A DNA stretch of 64,000 nucleotides from JBBDMC01 sp963775235 (GCA_963775235.1 CAVZHY010000004.1:1-64000); one strand, 5' to 3'; counted from the stretch's first letter, positions 28,646-37,116 are shown. Numbers and translations: made by a program. The notes: generated by a model from the letters alone, not told the origin.

Positions 28646-29335
28646 ATGAAAGAATTCGATATTTCCCGCCGCGCCCTGGTCATGGGGGGATTGGCGAGCC
28701 TGGTTGGTGCGAGCTTTCCCGGCATCGCTCGAGCCACGACGGCGATTGTTTTTCCCGCTGCGGCCGGCAATCGGCGGTTCTCGGTCCTGTACGGGGGCAA
28801 GACGATCGGCGCGCACACGGTCCGGTTTTCGTCGGCTGCCGGCGAGACGCGGGTGAACACGGAGATCCAGCTCCTGGTGAAGGGGCTCTTTGGGTCCACC
28901 GCCTTCGCGTTCAGTCACCACTCCGAAGAGGCTTGGCGCGCTGGGCAACTGATCTCACTGAGCAGCGAAACGGTTGAGAGCGGCGAGACACTCAATGTTG
29001 AGGGCGCGGCGATCCAGCAGGGCTTTCGCGTGATCAGCAAGGGTGGTCCCTTCATTGCCTCCGCTGCAACCTTGACGTCGAACAACCTGTGGACCCCGGC
29101 GGTGCTGGAGCAGGCGACCGTGGTCGATGCGCAGCATGGAGGTATCATCGGTATCAGCGCACACAAGCATCCCGACGAGCAAATCGTGATCGCTGGCCGC
29201 AAGCTCGGCGCCACACGCTACACATTCATCACGCCCTATATCGCCGGCACGATCTGGTATGACAAGGCCAGCCTCTGGGTGGGCGGTGAGTTCGAGTTGA
29301 GCGGCGCGAAGATCCAATACCGGCTTGACGCGTGA
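28646..29335 (+). CDS. DUF6134-like exported protein
   Basis: 229 residues from ATG 28646. The N-terminus DISRRALVMGGLASLVGA carries a twin-arginine-like motif followed by a hydrophobic stretch and an ARA cleavage site, predicting export. The mature part (FSVLYGGKTIGAHTVRFSSA, LVKGLFGSTAFAFSHHSEE, WTPAVL, ATRYTFITPYIAGTIWYD) matches what I recall of the DUF6134 family of beta-rich periplasmic proteins of unknown role. It is followed 28 bases later by a TAXI-type binding protein and may be co-transcribed. Confidence 0.65.
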   Translation: MKEFDISRRALVMGGLASLVGASFPGIARATTAIVFPAAAGNRRFSVLYGGKTIGAHTVRFSSAAGETRVNTEIQLLVKGLFGSTAFAFSHHSEEAWRAGQLISLSSETVESGETLNVEGAAIQQGFRVISKGGPFIASAATLTSNNLWTPAVLEQATVVDAQHGGIIGISAHKHPDEQIVIAGRKLGATRYTFITPYIAGTIWYDKASLWVGGEFELSGAKIQYRLDA

Positions 29336-29363
29336 AGCCCCCTAAACCCTGCGGGCGCTGAGG

Positions 29364-30347
29364 ATGACAATGCCGTTCGGACGAACACTCTTGGTTAGCG
29401 CGGCGATCGGGATGAGCGCACTCGCCGGGCGCGTCGCAGTCTCCGCCGATCTCACTCCGGTTACTATCTCTACCGGAACACCCGGCGGCATTGATCATCC
29501 TGTCGGAAATGCCGTCTGTCGCATGTTCAATCTGGACAGCGAACATCAGGCAAGGCCGTGCATCGCGATGAGCTCGGATGGCTCGGTTGAGAACATCAGA
29601 CGAGTCGAGAGTGGCGAGGCAACGTTCGGGCTTGCTGAGACCGATATCGTGTATGCGGCTTTCCATGGCGAGGGACCTTTTGCCGGCGCCGGCCCTGATC
29701 TAAAACTGCGTTTGTTGATTGCGCTCTATCCAGAGGACTTCACCGTCATCACTCGGGCGGACACCGGCATCCACGATTTCCAGGATCTGCGCGGCAAGAG
29801 CATCGGCATCGGAATGAGCGGGGCAGGATTCACTTTCACGCGCGATGCCATCTTGGGATTCTACGGCTGGACCATCACGGACGCCGAGCGGCTTCGTGAG
29901 CTCGGGCCAGCCGAACAGAACCAGGCGCTTTGCGGCCACAAGGTCGACGCCATCATATTCTCGGCGGGGCACCCCGATGGGCTGACCCAAGATGCCACGA
30001 CGGATTGCCCGGCGCAGTTGGTGCCAGTTGCCGGGCCACTCGTCGATCAGCTTTTGGCGAAATATCCCTACTATGTGGCCTCGGTCATCCCCGGCGGGAT
30101 GTACGCGGGCAATCCTGACGATGTCCCGACGATCGGCTCGCGGGCCGTACTTTTTACATCGAGCGATCAACCAGATGTACTGGCCTATGCCGTGGTCAAG
30201 GCCGTATTCGACAACTTCGCAGATTTCATGCGCCTGCATCCCGCACTGGCGACCCTGAACATCAGAGACATGGTGCCCAGCGAGGCCGTGGTTCCAATTC
30301 ATGCAGGGGCGCTGGCGTATTTTCGTCAGGCCGGCCTCGTCCCGTAG
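29364..30347 (+). CDS. TAXI-family TRAP transporter solute-binding protein
   Basis: 327 residues with a cleavable signal peptide (ending VAVSA). The TAXI signature region is seen as ISTGTPGGIDHPVGNAVCRM, then the ligand-binding lobes with GKSIGIGMSGAGFTFTRDAI and the C-terminal helix LHPALATLNIRDM. TAXI proteins deliver organic acids such as glutamate or 2-oxoglutarate to TRAP permeases. No DctM/Q permease is in the window, so this is an orphan or works with a distant permease. Confidence 0.85.
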   Translation: MTMPFGRTLLVSAAIGMSALAGRVAVSADLTPVTISTGTPGGIDHPVGNAVCRMFNLDSEHQARPCIAMSSDGSVENIRRVESGEATFGLAETDIVYAAFHGEGPFAGAGPDLKLRLLIALYPEDFTVITRADTGIHDFQDLRGKSIGIGMSGAGFTFTRDAILGFYGWTITDAERLRELGPAEQNQALCGHKVDAIIFSAGHPDGLTQDATTDCPAQLVPVAGPLVDQLLAKYPYYVASVIPGGMYAGNPDDVPTIGSRAVLFTSSDQPDVLAYAVVKAVFDNFADFMRLHPALATLNIRDMVPSEAVVPIHAGALAYFRQAGLVP

Positions 30348-30523
30348 CGATCACGCCCACGGCAGCGGCGCCGGTGCGCGTCTCCTCGTTTGCCCGCGGC
30401 CTTGACCACTTCATGTCCGGGTTGGGTCCAGATCCGGACGTCGTCCGAGGTTCCACGTTTGCCATAGACGGCCGCCAATTGACCCGAGGTCGTTGGTCCC
30501 GTGCGCTACCGCGTAAACCAGCT

Positions 30524-30958
30524 TTATTCGATGATCCAGAAGGGCCCTGCCTTGGTGAGCTTCGCGGCTGGGGCGACCTGCACTCGTTTCGGATGCCAGG
30601 AACTCGGAATCTCGAACAACCCGTTCCTAATCTGATGGCTGCGAGCGGCCGTCGAAGGCGCGCATGCGCGACGAGCAATTTCGTGCTCGCAGGTCCGAAG
30701 CCCCGCAAAAGGTCCGCTGATCAACGCACCCTTCTTCTCCACCGCATACCAGCCGCTCTTAATCCCGCGCCTGTCGGACTCGTCTTCGCTCACGTATCGG
30801 GGAATAAGAGTGGTCAAGGTGTTTCCAGAGCCTCGGGCGTCGGGAGCAAGGATCATTCGTCGAAACGGCTGGCTGGCGTAGCCTGGTTTGAGCTCGTCGA
30901 GCCTGGTCGCAAGGACATCCGTCTCGCCTGTGGCCGCCCTCGCGGCGCGGTCAAACAT
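30524..30958 (-). CDS. Hypothetical protein
   Basis: 144 residues. The central part (SGWYAVEKKGALISGPFAGL, RTCEHEIARR) has the look of a real small beta-alpha domain seen in rhizobial hypothetical proteins; the N-terminal 60 residues could be non-native, with a GTG near residue 57 as an alternative start. No ribosome site is clear. It lies downstream of and convergent with the TAXI gene. Confidence 0.4.
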   Translation of the reverse strand: MFDRAARAATGETDVLATRLDELKPGYASQPFRRMILAPDARGSGNTLTTLIPRYVSEDESDRRGIKSGWYAVEKKGALISGPFAGLRTCEHEIARRACAPSTAARSHQIRNGLFEIPSSWHPKRVQVAPAAKLTKAGPFWIIE

Positions 30959-31019
30959 TCATGCGGGTCAAAACGAAGCGCCCCGGGAGAACCAGGCGCT
31001 CCCAACATTCCTCAGCGCG

Positions 31020-31490
31020 TCAGGCAGCGACCTTGGTCGGCTTGACCTCCAGAAGCTTGCCGGAGCTCGTGATTGGGATCGCCCGAGGCTTCATCGCCTC
31101 CGGGATCTCTCGCACAAGATCGACGCTTAAGAGCCCGTTCTCCAAGCTCGCGCTTTCGACCCGGACATGGTCGGCGAGCTGGAAGCTACGCTCGAAGGTC
31201 CGCTCGGCGATGCCCTTGTAGAGCACGTCGCCACTCGTCTCCTCGTCATTGGTCTGTTTTTCTCCGCGGATCGTCAGCCTGTTCTCTTTCGTCTCGACGA
31301 AGAGATCAGCCTCGGTGAAGCCAGCCACCGCGACCGAGATGCGAAAAGCGTCTTCACCGCTCCGCTCGATATTGTACGGCGGATAGGCCGGCGCCGGACC
31401 TTGCATGCCGTCGAGTTGGTCGAGCATGGAGAACATTCGGTCGAAGCCGACGGTTGAACGGTAAAGGGGAGCAAAGTCAAATGCACGCAT
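31020..31490 (-). CDS. Small heat-shock protein Hsp20
   Basis: 156 residues: N-terminal arm (MRAFDFAPLYRSTVGFDRMF), alpha-crystallin domain (~40-135, YNIERSGEDAFRISVAVAGF, LTIRGEK, ERSFQLADHVRVESASLENG), and a C-terminal extension. This is the IbpA/HspA class of ATP-independent holdases. ATG 31490 follows AAGGAGG, which is sequestered in a predicted ROSE hairpin; a longer upstream frame is non-coding leader. Regulated by heat at translation (see leader). Confidence 0.93.
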   Translation of the reverse strand: MRAFDFAPLYRSTVGFDRMFSMLDQLDGMQGPAPAYPPYNIERSGEDAFRISVAVAGFTEADLFVETKENRLTIRGEKQTNDEETSGDVLYKGIAERTFERSFQLADHVRVESASLENGLLSVDLVREIPEAMKPRAIPITSSGKLLEVKPTKVAA

Positions 31491-31491
31491 A

Positions 31492-31574
31492 GCATGACCT
31501 CCTTGTTGAGCGACATGCGAAGGGCCCGCCTCGAAAGGCCTGACCTCCCGTATCACGCAGCCTTGTGGCCTGCG
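31492..31574 (-). ncRNA. ROSE-type RNA thermometer in hsp20 leader
   Basis: Three hairpins precede the hsp20 start. Nearest the gene (31492-31518) arms GCATG and CATGC enclose TCGCTC opposite GGAGG with an AACAA loop; the TCGCT box facing the ribosome site, with one G that must bulge or mispair, is the hallmark of ROSE (U[U/C]GCU). Upstream lie a GCCT-TTCG-AGGC tetraloop hairpin (31528-31539) and a CGCAG/CTGCG hairpin (31556-31574). Known ROSE elements melt at heat shock and free the ribosome site. Confidence 0.75.
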
Positions 31575-31836
31575 CATTACTTACTTGGGAAGCTTTCAAG
31601 CAGTTCACAAGGGGTGAGAAGAAATAACATTTCGCAGATACACAGAAATTGTCACGTCAACTTACCGACGGACACTGAAATACGGGAGTGATTTAACACA
31701 CACTCGTCTGGATAATGAATGGTACCGTGGAAACAACTCCGCCCGCAGATCTCTGTGCAGTCCGTTGTTCATTGGTCGCTCACCGCGGACTTCCGCTCGC
31801 TACCCTACTCGCGACGGCCGCGGTCGTCATTCGGTT
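31575..31836. promoter_or_regulatory. hsp20 promoter region
   Basis: Upstream of the ROSE leader, the minus strand has CTTGAAA at 31600-31594, resembling the -35 of heat-shock sigma-32 promoters; a matching -10 is not clear. The rest of this interval shows no gene. Confidence 0.35.
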
Positions 31837-32211
31837 TTAGTTCGCTTGGAGCTTTGCTGCGATTGCATCCGCTTCGCTGTCGAACAGGATGCCGTGCCTT
31901 GTCTTGCTGTTATCGGTCCACCTGCCCAAGCGCCACGCTGAAATAGCTCCGTTCGACGTCAACATGTTCAGTCTCAACGCGAGGCGGTTTAGGCCCGGTA
32001 GATTTCCAGGGCTGACCGAAAATACGGCTTCAATCATGGCCGTCTTCCTCTTGCCAATCGGCCCGCTGGCCCCGTGGCCTTCGGGCGAGTCAACTGAGCC
32101 GCGGTGAAGTTTGAGCCGGGGTGAGTTGTTGCTCAGCCAAAAATAACAAACAACATCAACAAAAATAAGTACCACGGTCCCGATCATAATAACGTTAAAG
32201 ACATTACCCAT
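31837..32211 (-). CDS. Hypothetical single-TM protein
   Basis: 124 residues starting MGNVFNVIMIGTVVLIFVDV, an immediate membrane helix, followed by a polar region and a C-terminal segment SAWRLGRWTDNSKTRHGILF and FDSEADAIAAKLQAN that looks conserved. A longer frame starts at 32313. No family is recognised and no strong ribosome site is seen. Confidence 0.4.
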   Translation of the reverse strand: MGNVFNVIMIGTVVLIFVDVVCYFWLSNNSPRLKLHRGSVDSPEGHGASGPIGKRKTAMIEAVFSVSPGNLPGLNRLALRLNMLTSNGAISAWRLGRWTDNSKTRHGILFDSEADAIAAKLQAN

Positions 32212-32313
32212 GAGATCATAGATGGTGCGCGCGCGATAAAAGACAAGTACAAATCGGACCGGAGCCTGCTGCGTACAACTGGCGGCCGTTCCCGCGCTGT
32301 CCGATCTTAACAC

Positions 32314-32554
32314 GGCGGATCAGTGCGGTTTGGCGGGCCGGCGCCCGGGATCGGATCATGGATGCCATCCCAACTGCTCATGACGCGGCGATAAGAGAGG
32401 TCTCCGTGAAAATCGGACGCCTCCAAGAACCGCCTGATGACAATGGCGAGATCAGCCTCGGCAAGGGTTGGCGCCATGGCGGCCGGATTGGCAGGGGTAA
32501 TCGGTCTTTCGGCTTCCCCAGCCACGAGGTCTTGGGGCCCGTCCGGCGGTTCGG
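32314..32554. other. Left flank of the IS5-family element
   Basis: No supported gene. The GGGGTAATCGG-like string near 32493 weakly resembles GAGGTGATTCC at the other side (33675-33690, reverse complement) and may mark degenerate terminal inverted repeats; this is uncertain. Confidence 0.3.
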
Positions 32555-33690
32555 TCAGGCAGGTGCGACCCGGCCGATGAGCCAAACGGCGCGTTTCATG
32601 TTGTAGACGATGTTGGCGAGGCCGATCTTCACCGTGGCTCGGGCGATGGCAATGGTGCGGACGACAAGGCCCATCGGTCCCTTCTGGCGGGCGAAGACAT
32701 GCTCGACCGCTGAGCGCACCTTGGACTTGGACGCGTTCGCCCGGGCGATGTTCACCGGCATCGGCTTGTCCTTCGGCTTCTTGCGGTGGATGCGTGAGAC
32801 GAGCCTATTGTCGACGAGGTGCTTCTCATTTGCCTTCGAGCGATAGGCGGTGTCCGCCCAGACCTCGCTGCCGGTGTTCGCCTTTGATGTCAGGTTGGGG
32901 AGTTGCGCACCATCGTGGCGCGCCGCGTCGGTCGTCGCCCATGTCCTGATCAGCCCATGCCGTCGGTCGATGCCGATGTGGTTCTTGTAGCCGAAGGCCG
33001 GGACCGCCAGATCGATGCGTGGTGAGCCGTCATCGGACGGCTTCGCCTTCGACCACTTCACCGTCCAGCGCGCATCGCGATCCTTCTGCGCGAGTTTGGC
33101 CGGCTTGTCCTTCCAACCCGCGGGAATGCGGCCTTCCTTGATGGCACGCTTCTCGCCGTCGGTGTTGCGCTACTTCGGCGCTGCCACGATCGAGGCGTCG
33201 ATGATCTGGCCGCCCATGGCCAGGAACCCGGCCTTGGTCAGCGCCGCCTCATAGGACTTGAACAGAACCTCGATCGGCGGCCGACTGTCGATCCGCGCCC
33301 GCGTCAGCGCCTCACGGAACGTCCAGATCGTATTGGCGTCCGGCACCGCATCGGCCAGCCCCAGACCGAGGAAGTGCATGAACGACAGCCGGGTCCTTGA
33401 TCAGATACTCGGCCCGCTCGTCCGACAGGCCGTGGGCCGCCTGCAGAATGAGCACCTTGAACATCAACACGTGGTCGAACGCCGGGCGCCCGCCCTTCGA
33501 TCCGTCCGATCGTGGCACGGCTCGCGCCAGATCCGCGCGCAACAGCTCGAAATCGACAATGGCGTTGAGCCGCTCAAGATCGTCGCCCTTGGCCGACAAT
33601 TCGTTCAGCCGCTCGTCAATATCGAAAAACCCGCTCTGCCCCCGCATTCCGTCTCTCCCAATTCAACGGGACCTAGGGAATCACCTCAGC
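32490..33690 (-). mobile_element. IS5-family insertion sequence, inactive
   Basis: Limits are estimated from the transposase plus short candidate terminal sequences (GGGGTAATC near 32493; GAGGTGATT on the minus strand near 33690). No target duplication could be recognised by eye. The right end interrupts or abuts a hypothetical minus-strand frame. Confidence 0.5.
32555..33647 (-). pseudogene. IS5-family transposase, frameshift plus nonsense
   Basis: DDE transposase of IS5/IS4 type. The N-terminus MRGQSGFFDIDERLNELSAK and DHVLMFKVLILQAAHGLSDE breaks near 33393 (CCC for CC); the next frame reads FLGLGLADAVPDANTIWTFR and DASIVAAPK, then an in-frame TAG at 33170-33168, after which WSKAKPSDDG, GYKNHIGIDRRHGLI and the C-terminal part (VRSAVEHVFARQKG) continue. 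Two independent lesions make a functional transposase unlikely. Reconstructed length is about 364 residues. Confidence 0.88.
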
Positions 33691-34081
33691 CCGGAAACCG
33701 CGAGGTTTTTGGAGGCGCCCAATCCGCCCATCTCTGGCCATTGTGTAGAGGACGGCCACGGAGGCCGACAAAGGCACGCCGGGCCCGCCGCCGCTCTTAA
33801 GACTGAGCGCAATTGCGCATGAGGCTCTCGGGTCCATGCGCGGAGGCTGGGCAGTCGGTGCTTCGGTTACGTCAAGCACTTCGGGTTCGACAGTGTCCTG
33901 CGATAGCCGACGGGGGTAGCCACCAAGATTACAGAGTGAGCAATTCCGCACAGCCTTTAACTTCGCGTCGGCGCACTTTGGTTAGGATCACCCTCTGCGC
34001 CGATCGCCCATTGAGTCCATGACACCGGGGCCAACTCGTCGAAGGCTGTTCAGCTGCTCAACGAATCTGGAGAACACGAAA
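33691..34081. other. Intergenic with possible interrupted minus-strand gene
   Basis: A minus-strand frame (33951 to the IS end) reads SCAIALSLKSGGGPGVPLSA and LYTMARDGRIGRLQKP, which might be the 5' part of a small gene cut by the IS5-like element. Support is weak. The last bases before 34082 give GAACACGAAA, the leader of the next gene. Confidence 0.3.
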
Positions 34082-34384
34082 ATGCAGATATCGACAGAAA
34101 GTCTCCTGGTCATATTATTTGTCGGGCTCGTTGCTGGATGGGCGGCCGGTCAAATCATGCGCGGGACCGGTTTCGGTATCGTCGGCGATGTGATCGTTGG
34201 AATCCTGGGCGCCTTCATTGGCAGTTGGCTGCTTCCACAGCTCAACATTCACTTGGGGTCGGGCCTTGTTGCCGCGATCATCAACGCCACTCTCGGCGCG
34301 ATCATTCTTTTGGTGATCATCGGGCTTGTTCGAGGTGCGGGATCGCAGCGGACCTGGGGAGGAAGAAGTTGGGGGAGGCGTTAG
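34082..34384 (+). CDS. GlsB/YeaQ/YmgE family stress membrane protein
   Basis: 100 residues with three hydrophobic helices: LLVILFVGLVAGWAAGQIMR, GIVGDVIVGILGAFIGSWLL and LVAAIINATLGAIILLVIIG. The glycine-rich first and second segments are the hallmark of this family of general-stress inner-membrane proteins; function is not known. The start MQISTESLL is preceded by an unremarkable leader. Confidence 0.88.
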   Translation: MQISTESLLVILFVGLVAGWAAGQIMRGTGFGIVGDVIVGILGAFIGSWLLPQLNIHLGSGLVAAIINATLGAIILLVIIGLVRGAGSQRTWGGRSWGRR

Positions 34385-34613
34385 GCTCCCAGCCACCGAT
34401 TGTTAGGTGGCGTCCTGGCTGCGCTACCACCGGTCTCCGCAGACAAAGCCAGCGATGACGAAGTAGATGACCAAAGGCGGTGAAGTTGCTGTGGAAAGTC
34501 GCGGACGCAAGGCAAGGCGACGGGCTCGTGGCGGGACAACTCATTCTCACGTACGAGGCCACAAGCAATTCACCATTAATCGATGAATATTCTAATTCGA
34601 GGCAGTCACTTCA

Positions 34614-34982
34614 ATGATCTTGAGGACAGCGTTTGATCGCCTAGTGCAGGCGGGCTGGCGGCGTGGCCACCCGACAATTGATGACATCCGACAAGCCATG
34701 CCGGTCGATGGAGTGACCGCCGAGGATCTCACCAACATGGTGGCACGCGTGAACAAAGCCGGCATCCCGGTGGGGACTGTCCCCGCTTTGCTGAACTCGC
34801 AGATCACCGAAATAACCACCGCGCGCGAATCATTGCCGTCCTCGCCGGGATCGTCCGTTTCTGCAACGTACCACCCAACATCGCTCAGCCTGAGCGCTGC
34901 TTCTTTCCAGGCGCAAGTGCCGACGCCGTCGGAACCTGCCCAGGTCATAGAGAAGGCAGACTGTCTAGCTAACCGACCTTGA
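34614..34982 (+). CDS. Stand-alone sigma-70 region 1.1-like protein
   Basis: 122 residues. Residues ~8-55 (LVQAGWRRGHPTIDDIRQAM, PVDGVTAEDLTNMVARVNKA) match the helical region 1.1 of primary sigma factors, which blocks DNA binding by free sigma and occupies the polymerase channel. No other sigma region follows; the C-terminal half is Ser/Pro/Thr-rich and may be unstructured. Such isolated 1.1 domains are known as uncharacterised proteins. A regulatory role on RNA polymerase is inference. Confidence 0.6.
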   Translation: MILRTAFDRLVQAGWRRGHPTIDDIRQAMPVDGVTAEDLTNMVARVNKAGIPVGTVPALLNSQITEITTARESLPSSPGSSVSATYHPTSLSLSAASFQAQVPTPSEPAQVIEKADCLANRP

Positions 34983-35086
34983 GAATTGGCGCAAAATATG
35001 AACGACGCTACCGCGTGCTCGTCGTCGAGGATATCTGACCGGCGACCACCGCACGAAAGCTTGGATGCGCCTAGGAGGAGACAAAT

Positions 35087-35290
35087 ATGCGACCGCAACA
35101 GAAGCAATTCACCATTGAAAAAACGAAAAGCAGAATGAGAGTGAGCCGACATCACGGCGCGTTTGGCTTGGGGTTAAGGTCGACGGCCCAGGGGGTCGTT
35201 GGCTCGCCCGTCCTGTCTGATCGCATCATCGGAACCATTCACGTATCGCGCCCGGCCCATGCGGTTGAGAACAACCGGCCGGCAGGGTAG
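35087..35290 (+). CDS. Small basic hypothetical protein
   Basis: 67 codons with a strong ribosome site (AGGAGG about 9 bases before ATG 35087). The first 20 residues (MRPQQKQFTIEKTKSRMRVS) are lysine/arginine-rich and look like the start of short rhizobial proteins; the remainder is uninformative, so the gene may be truncated or shifted. Confidence 0.35.
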   Translation: MRPQQKQFTIEKTKSRMRVSRHHGAFGLGLRSTAQGVVGSPVLSDRIIGTIHVSRPAHAVENNRPAG

Positions 35291-35610
35291 CCATCTTGAC
35301 GCTGTTCGGTCCACTGTCGAGGCGCGGAACCCATGGATCTCTTTCGGGCCTTTGCCGGTTCACACCGCAACGCTCTCGGGGACCGCGATAGGCTGCGCCT
35401 TCGTCGTAACGGCGTGCGGCTTGCCATCAATGCCGAGACGGCGCGGCTGTTGCGGGATCAAACTGATGCGGTCGGCGCTCGCGAGAAACTAGTGATGCAC
35501 CTCACGCACTTGCTCGCGAGCCGCGTTCGAACATTCCGCCAGCCCGCGTCGCGCACTGAAGTCGATCCAAGCCCGCCTGGACAATTGCGGCACCGCCGGC
35601 CAGCATTTCT
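35291..35610. other. Intergenic, nothing identified
   Basis: 320 bases. A plus-strand frame from ATG 35333 is open but arginine-rich and antisense to a better-supported small gene at its end. No feature supported. Confidence 0.4.
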
Positions 35611-35739
35611 TTATTGCGCCCGTATATCAAACGGCAAGTGACCCTTCGCAAACAAGACCCAAAGCGCGCCAACGGCGACGATAATAACAACGGCCAAAAT
35701 GATGTTGACACGAGGTCCGCTACTGGCCATCAGTTCCAT
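35611..35739 (-). CDS. 42-residue single-helix membrane protein
   Basis: Begins MELMASSGPRVNIILAVVII, a polar start leading straight into a membrane helix (IILAVVIIVAVGALWVLF), then a short tail KGHLPFDIRAQ. A purine-rich GGTGGAGA lies upstream. Size and topology resemble small alphaproteobacterial stress-induced membrane peptides. Function unknown. Confidence 0.55.
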   Translation of the reverse strand: MELMASSGPRVNIILAVVIIVAVGALWVLFAKGHLPFDIRAQ

Positions 35740-35881
35740 TTCTCCACCGAATAATGTCAGTCGCATTGTAGCTCTGGATTTTGTCACCGGGATTGGTCCA
35801 ACACAATTGGTCCGGCCGAGGCCATAGACCCTTCCTTCTGAAACCTCGCAAAATATGTCTCATAGGCGCAGTCGCGGGCAA

Positions 35882-36274
35882 CTATTCCGTCGTCTTGCCG
35901 TCGAAGTGTTCGTTATCGGCCTCCGCGTCGGCGCGGGTATGGTGAACGACACCGTCGCGATGATTCGGCGGTGCATAGAGTGTATAAAGCTTCAGTGGAA
36001 CACTGCCGGTATTGATGATGTTGTGTTTGGCGCCGGCTGGCACCACGATCGCAAATCCCGCTCGGATCGCGGTTCGAGCGCCATCAACAATCGCCTCACC
36101 GCTCCCCTCTTCCACTCGGAAGAATTGGTCGAGCCTGTGGACTTCTGCCCCGATCTCTTCCTTGGGCTTTAGGGACATCACCACGAGCTGGCAGTGCTTT
36201 GCCGTGTAAAGCACCTGGCGAAACTGAATATTCTTGACAACGAGATCCTCGATGTCTTGCACAAAGCCTTTCAT
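35882..36274 (-). CDS. Cupin domain protein
   Basis: 130 residues with a single cupin barrel: EVHRLDQFFRVEEGSGEAIV (motif 1; the usual HxH is partly replaced) and VVPAGAKHNIINTGSVPLKL (motif 2). Likely a metal-binding small-molecule isomerase, dioxygenase-like or sensor protein. The ending YTLYAPPNHRDG and HHTRADAE is common to a well-spread cupin_2 subgroup found in stress clusters. ATG 36274 is preceded by GAGGTG. Confidence 0.85.
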   Translation of the reverse strand: MKGFVQDIEDLVVKNIQFRQVLYTAKHCQLVVMSLKPKEEIGAEVHRLDQFFRVEEGSGEAIVDGARTAIRAGFAIVVPAGAKHNIINTGSVPLKLYTLYAPPNHRDGVVHHTRADAEADNEHFDGKTTE

Positions 36275-36365
36275 GACGACACCTCATTCGTTGGGCCCTC
36301 CCGCTGATGGCTTGAGCAAAACGCCGCGACTTCAAGCGAGAGCGTTCGATGTTCCGAAAGTAAAA

Positions 36366-36530
36366 TCAAAGCCGACCCATCAGAACCAGGACGACGAATA
36401 TGATCAGAATGACGCCGATGACGCCGATGCCGCCGTGACCGAAGCCGTAACCGTAGCCGCCGAAGCGGCCACTGAAGCCGCCAAGCAAAAAGACTATGAG
36501 AACGATGATAAGTATGAGTCCGATGGACAT
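36366..36530 (-). CDS. DUF3309-like small membrane protein
   Basis: 54 residues: MSIGLILIIVLIVFLLGGFS, a Gly/Tyr/Phe-rich loop (GRFGGYGYGFGHGG), then a second helix GVIGVILIIFVVLVLMGRL. Two helices around a glycine-rich loop are typical of DUF3309. The repetitive GGC/ATC codons produce low-complexity DNA (36415-36480). Function unknown; family members are stress-associated. Confidence 0.7.
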   Translation of the reverse strand: MSIGLILIIVLIVFLLGGFSGRFGGYGYGFGHGGIGVIGVILIIFVVLVLMGRL

Positions 36531-36620
36531 ATCCTATCTCCTGTTGGCTGGAACTCATCGAACATTTGAGTCTCCTCGCAGGTCGTCGTTGAGGCGGCCC
36601 ACGAGGAAAGCTCGGCTGAC

Positions 36621-36767
36621 CTACTTCGTCTCGATGGAGATGCCGCTCTGGCCGACGCTGATGTCGACGCCCGCGGTTTTCTGACGCTCCTGATAGTACA
36701 GGTAGCCGACCACCCCCATGACGACGACCAGCATGCCGATGATTAGGTAGAGACCGGTACGATTCAC
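36621..36767 (-). CDS. Small membrane-anchored protein
   Basis: 48 residues from GTG 36767: MNRTGLYLIIGMLVVVMGVV, one helix, then YYQERQKTAGVDISVGQSGI, ending ISIETK. The GVDI-x-G-x-GI-x-IE ending recurs in small rhizobial proteins next to CsbD. It starts 14 bases after the CsbD stop, so the two are probably co-transcribed. Confidence 0.6.
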   Translation of the reverse strand: MNRTGLYLIIGMLVVVMGVVGYLYYQERQKTAGVDISVGQSGISIETK

Positions 36768-36780
36768 AGGGGTGACCGCC

Positions 36781-36957
36781 TCATTTGCCTTTGAGCGTGT
36801 CTTTGAGGTCGCCGACGGCATTCTGAGCCTTGCCCTCGATCTTGTCGGCCTTGCCCTTTGCCTCCAACTTGGCGTCACCGAGTGCCTTGCCGACGGCCTC
36901 CTTAACCTTGCCTCCGACTACCTTCACTGATCCGACGATCCGATCCTTGTCGATCAT
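36781..36957 (-). CDS. CsbD family stress protein
   Basis: 58 residues from ATG 36957 with GGAGGAAGAA upstream. The lysine/alanine-rich helical sequence (KVKEAVGKALGDAKLEAKGK, ADKIEGKAQNAVGDLKDTLK) is typical CsbD-like (YjbJ) general-stress protein, hydrophilic and abundant under osmotic or stationary stress. First of a minus-strand run with the small membrane proteins and cupin. Confidence 0.88.
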   Translation of the reverse strand: MIDKDRIVGSVKVVGGKVKEAVGKALGDAKLEAKGKADKIEGKAQNAVGDLKDTLKGK

Positions 36958-37116
36958 TTCTTCCTCCATCAAGCCCGTGAAAAGGAGGTGGGCTATAGCG
37001 AACCCATAGGCCGGATGCGCCGGTTTGCTTTGATCCCAATCAATCATCTCGCCGAGTGCGGCATCGGGCATCCGCAGTTGCGGACGATCGATCCCGGGCG
37101 TGGGTACCCGTCCACG

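Noticed and set aside
34592..35155. 187-codon minus-strand frame antisense to the sigma-1.1-like gene
   Set aside because: No recognisable domain; the plus strand has a clear sigma 1.1 match and the composition of the antisense is atypical.
36415..36480. Tandem-looking CCGATGACGCCGATGCC repeats
   Set aside because: Explained by Gly/Ile/Val codon repetition in a real 54-residue membrane protein; spacing is not that of a CRISPR or VNTR.
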